DNA of 64,000 nt. Source: RDXT01 sp033765305 (lineage in GTDB: Bacteria; Bacteroidota; Bacteroidia; J057). The notes under the pieces are model-generated. The model had not been told where the DNA came from. It did not search any database and worked only from the letters and a program-made list of their open reading frames with translations. Positions 30,568 through 39,344 of this stretch are shown in pieces. Both the position numbers and the translations under genes were made by a program. The number at the start of each line of letters is the position of its first letter. Position 1 is the stretch's first letter. The stretch covers positions 40,969-104,968 of the forward strand of contig JANRID010000023.1 in the NCBI GenBank assembly GCA_033765305.1, written 5' to 3'.

Positions 30568-33177
30568 ATGAACTTCAACCAATATACCCTCAAAGCCCAG
30601 GAAGCGGTCCAGCAAGCCGGCGAGATTGCCAAATCCGGGCGCCAGCAAAGCATCGAGGGCGGGCACCTGCTCAAGGCCCTGCTGCAGCTGGAGGAAAGCG
30701 TGGTCCCGTTTCTCCTGAAGAAACTGGGCGTGAATGTGAACTTTCTCGGCCAGAAGACCGATGAACTGATCGCGTCCTACCCCCGCGTGACGGGCGCCAC
30801 CGGCGGCCAGTACCTCTCCAACGACCTGCACCAGATCCTGGAGCAGGCCAATCAGGAGGCAGGCAAGTGGAACGACGAGTTCGTCTCCCTCGAACACTTG
30901 CTGCTGGGCCTGGTGAAATCCAAAAACGGCGTCGCCAAGCTGCTCAAGGAGCAGGGCGTCTCCGAAAAAGCCCTCGAAAAGGGCATCCGCGACCTGCGCG
31001 GCGAGAGCCGGGTGACAGACCAGAACCCCGAAGCCCGCTACAATGCCCTGCAGAAGTACGCCAAGAACCTCAACGAAATGGCCCGCAAGGGCAAGCTCGA
31101 TCCCGTGATCGGGCGCGAGGAGGAGATCCGCCGCGTGATCCACATCCTGTCCCGCCGCACCAAGAACAACCCGATCCTGGTCGGGGAGCCGGGCGTGGGC
31201 AAGACGGCCATCGCCGAAGGGCTCGCGCAGCGCATCGTGCAGGGCGACGTGCCGGAAAATCTGAAGTCGAAGACGGTCTATTCGCTGGACATGGGCGCGC
31301 TCATCGCCGGGGCCAAGTTCCGGGGCGAGTTCGAGGAGCGGCTCAAGGCCGTGGTGAAAGAAGTGACCGGCGCCGAAGGCTCCCTGATCCTGTTCATCGA
31401 CGAGATCCACACGCTCGTAGGCGCAGGCAAGGCCGACGGCGCCATGGATGCCGCCAATATCCTGAAGCCGGCCCTGGCCCGCGGCGAGCTGCGCGCCATC
31501 GGCGCCACGACCCTGGACGAGTACCAGAAATACATCGAAAAAGACAAGGCGCTGGAGCGCCGCTTCCAGGCTGTCACGGTCGCCGAGCCCAGCATGGAAG
31601 ATACGGTGTCCATCCTGCGCGGGCTCAAGGAGCGCTACGAGGTGCACCACGGCGTGCGGATTACGGATGCGGCTATCGTGGCAGCTGCCGAGCTGTCGCA
31701 GCGCTATATCTCCGACCGCTTCCTGCCGGACAAGGCCATCGACCTGATCGATGAGGCGGCGGCCAAGCTCCGTCTTGAAATGGATTCCATGCCCGAAGAG
31801 CTGGACGAGATCGAGCGCAAGACCCGCAGCCTGGAGATCGAGCGCGAAGCGCTCAAGCGCGAAGGCGAGTCGAAGCGCCTGGCCGAGATCGAGGAGCAGC
31901 TCGCCAACCTGGGCGAGTCCCGCCGCCAGCTCCGCGCCCACTGGGACATGGAGAAGGAGATCATCGGCAAGGTCCGCAGGCTGAAGGAAGAGCTGGAGCA
32001 GCTGAAATTCGAGGCCGAGGAAGCCGAGCGCAAAGCCGACTTCGGACGGGTAGCCGAAATCCGCTACGGCCTGCTGGTGAACAAGCAGCAGGAGATGGAG
32101 CAGCTCAAGCTGGAGCTCACCGAGCGCCAGGGCGGCCTGCGCATGATGAAGGAGGAGGTGGAGGCCGAAGACATCGCCGGGATCATCTCCCGCTGGACCG
32201 GCATCCCGGTAGCCAAGATGGTGGAAAGCGAGCGGCAGAAGCTCCTGCGCCTCGAAGATGAGCTGCACCGCCGCGTCGTGGGGCAGGAGGAAGCCATTCA
32301 GGCGGTCTCGGATGCCATCCGCCGCAGCCGCGCCGGCCTGTCCGATCCCCACAAGCCCATTGGCTCCTTCATTTTCCTCGGCTCCACCGGCGTGGGGAAA
32401 ACGGAGCTCGCCAAGGCCCTGGCCGAGTTTCTCTTCGACGACGACCGCGCCATGGTGCGCATCGACATGTCGGAATACCAGGAAAAGCACGCCGTGAGCC
32501 GGCTCATCGGCGCGCCGCCCGGATATGTGGGCTATGAGGAAGGCGGACAGCTGACGGAAGCGGTGCGCCGCCGGCCCTACTCGGTCATTTTGCTCGACGA
32601 GATCGAAAAGGCCCATCCGGATGTGTTCAACATCCTCCTCCAGGTGCTCGACGACGGCCGCCTCACCGACAACAAGGGGCGGGTGGTGAATTTCAAAAAC
32701 ACCATTGTCATCATGACCTCCAACCTTGGGGCGCACTACATCCAGGAAAAGTTCGAGTCGCTGGACGAGACCAACAAGGAGGGGCTGATGGTGCTGATCC
32801 GCGAGCAGATCCTCGATCTGCTCAAGCGGCAGCTCCGTCCGGAATTTCTCAACCGCATCGACGAGGTGATCGTATTCGCCCCGCTGAGCCGGGAGGATAT
32901 GAAGCAGATTGTGCGCATCCAGGCGGCGCAGCTGGCCGCCAAGCTCGAAGAACTCGGCGTACACCTGCAGTTCACAGAGGAAGCGCTGGCGTTTCTCGCG
33001 GATCTGGGCTACGACCCGCAGTTCGGCGCCCGCCCGGTCAAACGGATCATCCAGAAGGAAATCGTCAACCAGCTCTCGAAAGATCTCCTGAGCGGTGCCG
33101 TCAGCCGGGATCAGGCCATCCGCGTCACCGAACGCAACGGCCTGCTCCGCTTCGAGCAGGAAGCCGCCGTGTCATGA
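30568..33177 (+). CDS. clpB: ATP-dependent chaperone ClpB
   Basis: A cytoplasmic hexameric disaggregase of 869 residues, full length. The N domain covers about 1-150. NBD1 has Walker A GEPGVGKT and Walker B LILFIDEIHT. The coiled-coil middle domain (about 410-530) includes the charged ELDEIERKTRSLEIERE stretch. NBD2 has Walker A GSTGVGKT, Walker B VILLDEIEKAHPD, and RPEFLNRIDE. It works with DnaK to resolubilise aggregated proteins. I saw no recognisable heat-shock operator (CIRCE) upstream. The gene is alone; a large hairpin follows. Confidence 0.98.
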   Translation: MNFNQYTLKAQEAVQQAGEIAKSGRQQSIEGGHLLKALLQLEESVVPFLLKKLGVNVNFLGQKTDELIASYPRVTGATGGQYLSNDLHQILEQANQEAGKWNDEFVSLEHLLLGLVKSKNGVAKLLKEQGVSEKALEKGIRDLRGESRVTDQNPEARYNALQKYAKNLNEMARKGKLDPVIGREEEIRRVIHILSRRTKNNPILVGEPGVGKTAIAEGLAQRIVQGDVPENLKSKTVYSLDMGALIAGAKFRGEFEERLKAVVKEVTGAEGSLILFIDEIHTLVGAGKADGAMDAANILKPALARGELRAIGATTLDEYQKYIEKDKALERRFQAVTVAEPSMEDTVSILRGLKERYEVHHGVRITDAAIVAAAELSQRYISDRFLPDKAIDLIDEAAAKLRLEMDSMPEELDEIERKTRSLEIEREALKREGESKRLAEIEEQLANLGESRRQLRAHWDMEKEIIGKVRRLKEELEQLKFEAEEAERKADFGRVAEIRYGLLVNKQQEMEQLKLELTERQGGLRMMKEEVEAEDIAGIISRWTGIPVAKMVESERQKLLRLEDELHRRVVGQEEAIQAVSDAIRRSRAGLSDPHKPIGSFIFLGSTGVGKTELAKALAEFLFDDDRAMVRIDMSEYQEKHAVSRLIGAPPGYVGYEEGGQLTEAVRRRPYSVILLDEIEKAHPDVFNILLQVLDDGRLTDNKGRVVNFKNTIVIMTSNLGAHYIQEKFESLDETNKEGLMVLIREQILDLLKRQLRPEFLNRIDEVIVFAPLSREDMKQIVRIQAAQLAAKLEELGVHLQFTEEALAFLADLGYDPQFGARPVKRIIQKEIVNQLSKDLLSGAVSRDQAIRVTERNGLLRFEQEAAVS

Positions 33178-33206
33178 ATATCATGTGCTGATATTGGGGT
33201 TATTGG

Positions 33207-33250
33207 CCATGCGGCGGGCAGCCCGGTATACACCGGCGCCCGCCGCATGG
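33207..33250. terminator. Hairpin between convergent clpB and phaB
   Basis: CCATGCGGCGGGC (33207-33219) pairs perfectly with GCCCGCCGCATGG (33238-33250), with an inner CCGGT/ACCGG pair. No T-run follows; it may terminate in either direction with cofactors. Confidence 0.6.
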
Positions 33251-33324
33251 TTATAGGACATCCAGCAGGCTATCCCAGGCGCAGCCCCTGCCAGTCGTCT
33301 TTCTACGTACTACTCCGCACTTTC

Positions 33325-33366
33325 TACCCAATACCCAATACCCAATACCCAATACTCAATACTCAA
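33325..33366. repeat. 7-bp tandem repeat (TACCCAA x4, TACTCAA x2)
   Basis: Six exact 7-base units just after the phaB stop. A degenerate relative lies at about 13888-13915. Confidence 0.9.
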
Positions 33367-33373
33367 TACCCCC

Positions 33374-34120
33374 TCAGTACACATGCTGTCCGCCATTGAT
33401 CGCATAATTCGCCCCCGTAATAAACCCGGCGCGGTCTGAAGCCAGGAAGGACACCAGATATGCAATCTCCTCCGTACCGCCGAGGCGCCCCACCGGAATC
33501 CCCTCCACGATCTTCGCACGGATCTGCTCCGGCACGGCCATCACCATATCCGTCGCGATATAGCCAGGGGAAATGGTGTTGACAGTCACGCCTTTGCGGG
33601 CCACCTCCAGCGAAAGGGTCTTGGTAAAGCCATGCATGCCGGCCTTGGCGGCAGAGTAGTTGGCCTGGCCAAACTGCGCACGCTGGCCGTTGACAGACGA
33701 GATATTGATGATCCGCCCGTAATTCTGGTCGATCATCGGCCCGATCACCTGGCGGGTGCAGTTGAAGACGCTGGTCAGGTTGGTGCCGATCACCGCATGC
33801 CAGTCCTCCGGGGTCATTTTGCGGAAGGTGATGTCGCGGGTAATGCCGGCGTTGTTGACCAGCACATCGATCTGGCCGATTTCCGCCTCGATCTTGCGGA
33901 TCATGGCCCCGACGCTTTCGAAGTCGGTCACATCCGCTTCGTAGAGATCGATGTCATAGCCTTCGGCTTCGCGCTGGGCGCGCCAGGCCTCGGCCTTTTT
34001 GGGGTCGCGGTAATTGGCAATCACCCGGAAGCCGTCATCGGCGAGCTTCTTGCAGATGGCGGTTCCCAGACCTCCGGTCGCACCGGTGACAAGGGCTACA
34101 TACTGTTTTGCTGCAGTCAT
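33374..34120 (-). CDS. phaB: Acetoacetyl-CoA reductase
   Basis: NADPH-type SDR that reduces acetoacetyl-CoA to (R)-3-hydroxybutyryl-CoA, the monomer for polyhydroxybutyrate. Motifs: ALVTGATGGLGTAI, LVNNAGITRD, NISSVNGQRAQFGQ and NYSAAKAGMHGFTKTL, characteristic of PhaB/PhbB. 248 residues, standard. It is downstream of phaC on the same strand, with a 158-base gap. Confidence 0.93.
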   Translation of the reverse strand: MTAAKQYVALVTGATGGLGTAICKKLADDGFRVIANYRDPKKAEAWRAQREAEGYDIDLYEADVTDFESVGAMIRKIEAEIGQIDVLVNNAGITRDITFRKMTPEDWHAVIGTNLTSVFNCTRQVIGPMIDQNYGRIINISSVNGQRAQFGQANYSAAKAGMHGFTKTLSLEVARKGVTVNTISPGYIATDMVMAVPEQIRAKIVEGIPVGRLGGTEEIAYLVSFLASDRAGFITGANYAINGGQHVY

Positions 34121-34278
34121 ATGCGTAGAGGGGTTAATCGTAGATCCTGGTCCCGGTCTGCGGCATCATAGGCAATGAAAAGGGCGTGCAGCAGGGCCGG
34201 GCTGCGGGGCCCGGTATCCGCGCGGAGCCGGAACGCTGCCGGGCAGCCTGCTGCGGAGCTGCCCGGTGCGGGAAGTGC

Positions 34279-35331
34279 TTACGGGTCGCGCTGGCCCAGC
34301 CAGCGGGCGATGGCAGGCGCCAGCTCCTTCTGCGAGCGGCTGCCCACAAAGACCCCGATATGGCCGCCCGGAAACTCGTAGATGGTTTTATCCTGGGAGC
34401 CGGCAAAGGAATTCAGCGGCACCGAGCAAGGCGGCGGCACCAGATGGTCCTCCTTCGCGTAGATATTGAGCAAGGGCATGGTAATTTTCGCCAGGTCCAC
34501 CCGCTTTCCGCCCAGCTCGAACTCGCCCTTGATGAGCTTGTTGCCCTGATAGAGGTCCTTGATGAACTTGCGGTAGGCTTCGCCTGCCTGCGAGGGGCCG
34601 TCGGAGACCCATTTCTCCATGCGGAGGTAGTTTTCGAGCGCCGATTTGTCCTGGGCCAGCCGGGGCAGGCCTGCGTATTTGCGCACCTTGCCCATCGGCT
34701 TCAGCAGGTCGAAGGCCACATTGAGGAAGTCGCCCGGCACCACGCCGTTGAATCCGTCCACGATTTCGTCGATGTCCATCGCACGGGACCAGCGGAAGAG
34801 CAGCCCCTCGTCCGGCCCGAAATCTACGGGCGTCACCATCGTGATGAGGTTCTTGACCTTTTCCGGGTGCAGGGCCGCGTAGATCACGCTGAAGGTGCCG
34901 CCCTGGCACACGCCCAGCAGGTTGACCTGCCGGATCTGGTGCTTGCGCCGCACATAGTCGATGGCATCGTCGATATGGCCGTCGATATAGTCCTCCATCG
35001 TCTTGAAGCGGTCCACCAGGCCGGCATAGCCCCAGTCGATGACATAGACATCCAGCCCTTCGGAGAGCATCTTGCGGATGAGGCTGCGGTCGGGCTGCAG
35101 GTCCATCATTTCCCAGCGGTTGACGAGGGCATAGGAAATGACCAGCGGGGTGCGCACCGTAGCGGGCGTCTCGCGGGTGAAATGGTACATCTGCACCTTG
35201 CCGTCGCGCCACACCGTCTCGCGGGGGGCGGTGGCGATATCCACTTCTTTGATGTCCGCCAGGTTCTGGTACCAGTTGCGGAGGGTGTTCATGTTCTCGG
35301 CGGCCTGGGCGGCGAGGGTATTGGCATCCAT
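34279..35331 (-). CDS. phaC: Class III polyhydroxyalkanoate synthase, catalytic subunit
   Basis: A 350-residue synthase with the lipase-like box GVCQGG holding the catalytic cysteine, an Asp in the AKEDHLVPP segment and a His in FPGGHIGVFVG. Its short length and the neighbouring phaE identify class III. It polymerises 3-hydroxyacyl-CoA into PHA granules in the cytoplasm. Preceded by phaE (gap about 90 bases). Confidence 0.95.
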   Translation of the reverse strand: MDANTLAAQAAENMNTLRNWYQNLADIKEVDIATAPRETVWRDGKVQMYHFTRETPATVRTPLVISYALVNRWEMMDLQPDRSLIRKMLSEGLDVYVIDWGYAGLVDRFKTMEDYIDGHIDDAIDYVRRKHQIRQVNLLGVCQGGTFSVIYAALHPEKVKNLITMVTPVDFGPDEGLLFRWSRAMDIDEIVDGFNGVVPGDFLNVAFDLLKPMGKVRKYAGLPRLAQDKSALENYLRMEKWVSDGPSQAGEAYRKFIKDLYQGNKLIKGEFELGGKRVDLAKITMPLLNIYAKEDHLVPPPCSVPLNSFAGSQDKTIYEFPGGHIGVFVGSRSQKELAPAIARWLGQRDP

Positions 35332-35418
35332 AGGGAGAAGATCTGCTTCGGTCGGAGGAAGGGAGGAGGAAAAAACGAGGGGAGGCCTGGCGGCCCCGCC
35401 CTCCCAACTGCAACAAAC

Positions 35419-36714
35419 TCAGCTGCCGGCTTCGCTTTTCTTGCGGCTGCGCGGCGCCTTGGCGGCAGGCTGCCCGTCGGCAGGCGCCCCGGGCTCGTCC
35501 TGTGCCAGCTGCTTTTCGAGCGCGCGCACGCGGCGGCGCAGCTCCTGCAGTTCCTGGACAATCTCGATGGTTTCCGAGCGCATCGTAAACGGCGCGCCCT
35601 CGAAGAGCATTTCCATGAATTTCTCCATGCGGTTCTTGATCCGCACGCTGGCCAGCGAAAGGTCGTTCTGCATCTCGGCGTAGGCCTGCGTCTCAAACAG
35701 CCCGACCAGGTGCTCTTCCAGCCTTCCGACGAAGGTTTGGAAGAAGGTGTCGTAATCGGGCAGCTTCTGGTCCCTGGCATACTGCTCGGAGAGCATGCGC
35801 ATCACTTCGGGCAGGGCCTGCTGGCCGGCTTCCATCATGCGGGCCTGCAGTTCGGTGCCGCGCACGGCGAAGTTGAGGTATTCGGTCTGGGCTTCGCGGA
35901 CCAGTTCGAGCATCTGGCGCTGCTTGCCCTGGTTCATCATGTGAAAGAAGGGGCTCATGTTCTTCTCCACCTGGTGCTGCACCTCGGTGAGCATATGGGT
36001 CCAGGGGGTAAAATCCATTCCGCCCACCGATTTGGGAAACTGCTGCGTATAGCCGGCCGTCTGCTCGGTCACCCAGGCCAGGTAGTCGCCGAAGAGGCGG
36101 CTGGCATGGTCGGCGGAGGACTTCATCGTGTCGGGCAGATTGAAATTGGTCAGCTTGGAGATGACGCCCTGCCAGGCTTCCGGCGAAATCCAGAATTTGG
36201 TGGCATCCTGTCCGCCCCAGCCTTCCTGAATCGCTTTCTGGATGGGCTCCCAGGATTTCTGTAGCTCCTGGTACGCATTGGTGAACTGGTCCATGCGGGG
36301 CACGCTGCTGAAGGGCATGAAGGCGCTCACGCGGTCGCGCAGGATCTGGTTGGTGATATTCGTCCACTGCTCCAGGGGCTTGCTGGCGCTCCAGCCGCCG
36401 CTGCCGAGCATCTCGTCCCACTGCTTGCGGGCCGTTTCCATCCACTTGCGGGTGTATTCCACCTGCATCTCCATCAGCTTGCGGTACTGCTCGGCGGTCT
36501 GGCGGAGCATATCCTGGGGCTGCTCGGGCTGGAGGGCCTTGGTGAGCAACTCCTGCTGCCGGGTGTACCACTCATTGAACAGCTCGCCGGCACGCTGGGT
36601 GTTCATGCCGCCGGGTTCAAATGCGCGCATCATGTTCTTGGACATATCCAGCCAGGATTCCATCATCTTGTTCTGGCTGTCCAGCACTTGGTCGATCAAA
36701 GGAGAAGTTGCCAT
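35419..36714 (-). CDS. phaE: Class III PHA synthase subunit PhaE
   Basis: About 431 residues, long alpha-helical protein with the PhaE-like N-terminus (SQNKMMESWLDMSKNMM) and repeated tryptophan-rich helices, ending in a coiled-coil stretch (EIVQELQELRRRVRALEKQL) and a basic lysine-rich tail. PhaE binds and activates PhaC. I start at 36714 (MATSPLID); the frame is open to 36801 but that part overlaps the promoter. First gene of the phaE-phaC-phaB run. Confidence 0.88.
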   Translation of the reverse strand: MATSPLIDQVLDSQNKMMESWLDMSKNMMRAFEPGGMNTQRAGELFNEWYTRQQELLTKALQPEQPQDMLRQTAEQYRKLMEMQVEYTRKWMETARKQWDEMLGSGGWSASKPLEQWTNITNQILRDRVSAFMPFSSVPRMDQFTNAYQELQKSWEPIQKAIQEGWGGQDATKFWISPEAWQGVISKLTNFNLPDTMKSSADHASRLFGDYLAWVTEQTAGYTQQFPKSVGGMDFTPWTHMLTEVQHQVEKNMSPFFHMMNQGKQRQMLELVREAQTEYLNFAVRGTELQARMMEAGQQALPEVMRMLSEQYARDQKLPDYDTFFQTFVGRLEEHLVGLFETQAYAEMQNDLSLASVRIKNRMEKFMEMLFEGAPFTMRSETIEIVQELQELRRRVRALEKQLAQDEPGAPADGQPAAKAPRSRKKSEAGS

Positions 36715-36739
36715 ACAAGCAATCGTAACAGGTATGATG

Positions 36740-36747
36740 CAAACATA
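36740..36747 (-). promoter_or_regulatory. -7 box for the phaECB run
   Basis: Minus-strand TATGTTTG, a TAnnTTTG match, 25 bases upstream of the phaE ATG. Confidence 0.6.
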
Positions 36748-36905
36748 CGGCGGCATCCGGGGCATGCCTACCCGGAAACCGGGAATGAAAGGGCTGACCA
36801 AGGGGAAAATGCGGAATAAAACAGGTTCTTAAAAACCTGCAAATCAAATAGTTGCATGGAAAACGCCCGTTCCGGACCGCTCCTGCGCGCAGGCAGGCCT
36901 GCATG

Positions 36906-36935
36906 CGAAAATGCCGGGCCCGCAGGCCCGGCATT
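36906..36935 (-). terminator. Terminator downstream of phaA
   Basis: Perfect 11-bp stem AATGCCGGGCC (36910-36920) / GGCCCGGCATT (36925-36935), with a short T-run on the minus-strand exit side (36907-36911). It separates phaA transcription from phaE. Confidence 0.75.
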
Positions 36936-36974
36936 CAATATAGCATCTATGCAGCTTCAGAATGAATAGGTGAA

Positions 36975-38153
36975 TCAGACACGCCGGATGATCAGCGCCG
37001 AGGCGCCGCCGCCGCCGTTGCAGATGGCCGCCATGCCGATCTCGCCGCCGTGCTGGTGCAGCACGCCGTTGAGGGTGGTCACGATGCGCGCGCCCGAAGC
37101 GCCCAGCGGGTGGCCCAGCGATACGGCTCCGCCGTGGACATTGACCTTGGCCGGATCGATGCCCAGCTCGGTGTAGAAGGCCATCGTCACAATCGCAAAG
37201 GCTTCGTTGACCTCGAAGTAATCGATGTCGTCCATGGTCAGGCCAGCGCGCTTGAGGGCAATGGGCGCGGCCAGTGTCGGAGCCGTGGTGAACCACTCCG
37301 GCTCATGGGCTGCATCGGCAAAGGACAGAATCTGTGCCACAGGCTTGAGCCCCAGCTCCTCCATTTTTTCCTTGCTGATGAGCACCACTGCCGATGCGCC
37401 GTCGTTGATGGTGGAGGCATTGCCGGCGGTCACGGTGCCGTCCGGCGTGAAGGCCGGGCGCAGCTGGCGCAGCTTGTCGAAGTCCACCCGGCGGAATTCC
37501 TCATCTTCAGACACCACCAGCGGCGCGCCTTTGCGCTGCGGCACCTCCACGGGCACCAGTTCGGACTGGAACCAGCCCTTGGCGGTGCTTTCGGCGGAGA
37601 GCGTATAGGAGCGGATCGCGAAATCGTCCTGCGCTTCGCGCGAAATGCCGTATTTCGCGGCGGTCTTGTCGGCGCAGACGCCCATCGCGATCTGGTGGTA
37701 CACGTCGGTCAGGCCGTCCTTGGCCAGGCCGTCCACGATCTCCCCGTTTCCGTAGCTGTAGCCGTAGCGGGCATTAGGCAGGTAGTAGGGAATGTTGGTC
37801 ATGCTCTCCATGCCGCCGGCGACAACGATATCGTTGTGGCCGAGCATGATGCTCTGTGCGCCCAGCATGATGGCCTTGGTGCCGGAAGCGCAGACCTTGT
37901 TGACCGTAGTGCAGGGCACGCGGTTGGGCAGGCCGGCGAAGATCGCAGCCTGGCGGGCAGGCGCCTGGCCCAGATTGGCCGATACGACATTGCCCATGAA
38001 CACTTCATCCACCATCGACGCATCTACGCCGGCCCGCGCCAGGGCCCCTTTGATGGCGGTCGCGCCCAGCTGGGTCGCGGAGAGCCCTTTCAATGCGCCG
38101 CCGAAGCTGCCGATGGGCGTCCGGACAGCGGTCAGGAGATACACTTCCTTCAT
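36975..38153 (-). CDS. phaA: Acetyl-CoA acetyltransferase (thiolase)
   Basis: 392-residue thiolase: active-site Cys in NKVCASGTKAIMLGAQ, EVNEAFA, GGAVSLGHPLGASGARI and the C-terminal Cys in AICNGGGGASA. It condenses two acetyl-CoA to acetoacetyl-CoA, feeding PhaB and PhaC, or acts in thiolysis. I start at 38153 (MKEVYLLTAVRTPIG), the family N-terminus. It is in the same orientation and region as phaE-C-B but has its own promoter box and terminator. Could equally be named atoB. Confidence 0.92.
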   Translation of the reverse strand: MKEVYLLTAVRTPIGSFGGALKGLSATQLGATAIKGALARAGVDASMVDEVFMGNVVSANLGQAPARQAAIFAGLPNRVPCTTVNKVCASGTKAIMLGAQSIMLGHNDIVVAGGMESMTNIPYYLPNARYGYSYGNGEIVDGLAKDGLTDVYHQIAMGVCADKTAAKYGISREAQDDFAIRSYTLSAESTAKGWFQSELVPVEVPQRKGAPLVVSEDEEFRRVDFDKLRQLRPAFTPDGTVTAGNASTINDGASAVVLISKEKMEELGLKPVAQILSFADAAHEPEWFTTAPTLAAPIALKRAGLTMDDIDYFEVNEAFAIVTMAFYTELGIDPAKVNVHGGAVSLGHPLGASGARIVTTLNGVLHQHGGEIGMAAICNGGGGASALIIRRV

Positions 38154-38180
38154 GATTTCTGGGTAACGGGGTGAGTAGGG

Positions 38181-38188
38181 CGAAGATA
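38181..38188 (-). promoter_or_regulatory. Near-consensus -7 box for phaA
   Basis: Minus-strand TATCTTCG, one base off TAnnTTTG, 27 bases upstream of the ATG. Confidence 0.45.
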
Positions 38189-38265
38189 GCGCCTGCCCCG
38201 CGCGGCTGCAAGCATCCCCGCCCGCCATGCCCCCCTGACTTATGGCCCCGCTGGCGGGAAAGCAT

Positions 38266-38292
38266 AAAAAAAGGCCTGATATTCAGGCCTTT
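38266..38292 (-). terminator. Rho-independent terminator of the 97-aa membrane protein gene
   Basis: Perfect stem AAAGGCCTGA (38270-38279) / TCAGGCCTTT (38283-38292), loop TAT, with a T-run on the minus strand (38266-38272). Confidence 0.85.
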
Positions 38293-38320
38293 GTATGATA
38301 TGCAGGTCCGATGGACCGGC

Positions 38321-38614
38321 TCAGCCGTGGTGATGGGCTGCTTCGTGCGGGCCTTCCTCCTCCGGCCAGCGCTCCCAGGTAGCCTCGATGGCCGCCTGGC
38401 TCGGCAGAATCCAGATTCCCAGGCCTACGATGGCGAAGGCAATGCCGAAAAACGCGCGCCAGTTGAGGTTGTAGCTGTTGATGTTTTTATACACCACTTC
38501 GGTGCCGTTCACGTCGCGGGCCACTTCCGCGTCGCCGCGCTTGCTGAATCCGATGATTGCCAGCAGGAGCCCGAAGGCGAGCAGGCAGGAGCCGAAGACA
38601 TTCTTTACTTTCAT
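38321..38614 (-). CDS. Small two-helix membrane protein (97 aa)
   Basis: Two hydrophobic segments (FGSCLLAFGLLLAIIGF and AFFGIAFAIVGLGIWIL) separated by a polar loop. The acidic tail ends in HEAAHHHG, which could bind metal. It has its own terminator. No family recognised. Confidence 0.65.
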   Translation of the reverse strand: MKVKNVFGSCLLAFGLLLAIIGFSKRGDAEVARDVNGTEVVYKNINSYNLNWRAFFGIAFAIVGLGIWILPSQAAIEATWERWPEEEGPHEAAHHHG

Positions 38615-38748
38615 ATCCGGAGCCGTTGGCTGATTATCCCAAAAGGATCATGTACACGGGGCGAATTTATAAGGAAAGTTTGGGATGGCGCATAAAAAAA
38701 TGCGCAAAATCCTGCCATGACTTTCCTGCCGGCCGTTCTCTGCGCGCC

Positions 38749-39258
38749 TCAGCGCCCGAAATCGTCCTGGAGCCGCACGATGTCGTTCTCGTCGGAGGGG
38801 GCGGCGGGATCGGTATGCTGCCAGATCTCGGCCACTACGCCCCAGCCTTCGAGGCCCACGAGGCGGTGCCGCTCGCCCTGCGCCAGCCGGATCAGGGCAC
38901 CCGGCATCAGGCGTTCGGGCTCGGTTTCCTGGTCGCCGGAATTGCGGGCTACGCCCACCGGGCCTTCGGTTACCTGCCAAAGCTCGGCCCGGCGGTGGTG
39001 GTACTGCCAGGAAAGGCGCTTGTGCGGCGCTACGATGAGGATCTTGGGGCTCAGCTTCTGGCCTGCGGGGAAATCCCCGGGATTGACCCCGTCGAAATAG
39101 CGGCGGATGAAGGCCGGCGCATCGCTTTCTTCAAGGACAAAAAAGCCGCCCCAGGGACGCGACTCGTCGCGTGCGGCCACACGCAGCCGCTGATCCGCCA
39201 GCTGGGCTGCAATCCGGTCGAAAAGCTCCGTACGGGCTTGCTGTTCAGGGGTATGCAT
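38749..39258 (-). CDS. Cupin-fold protein of the type II phosphomannose isomerase family
   Basis: About 169 residues with the small cupin barrel seen at the C-terminus of ManC/type II mannose-6-phosphate isomerases: SRPWGGFFVLEE, LSPKILIVAPHKRLSWQYHHRRAELWQVTEGPV and GERHRLVGLEGWGVVAEIWQ. Metal ligands (H..H and E) are visible. Standalone cupins of this type are common in Bacteroidota; the activity is presumed sugar-phosphate isomerisation but unproven. Start at 39258 (MHTPEQQ). Confidence 0.8.
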   Translation of the reverse strand: MHTPEQQARTELFDRIAAQLADQRLRVAARDESRPWGGFFVLEESDAPAFIRRYFDGVNPGDFPAGQKLSPKILIVAPHKRLSWQYHHRRAELWQVTEGPVGVARNSGDQETEPERLMPGALIRLAQGERHRLVGLEGWGVVAEIWQHTDPAAPSDENDIVRLQDDFGR

Positions 39259-39344
39259 CGGTTGGGGGTTAGAACGGGAAACGTACCGGCGCAACATACG
39301 GCAGATCTGCCGATGCTGCCGTATGCAATGCTTGTTGCATCTGC

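Noticed and set aside
29689..32964. Very long minus-strand open frame opposite clpB
   Set aside because: It is antisense to an unambiguous ClpB; long antisense frames are expected at this GC content and codon usage, and its sequence resembles no protein.
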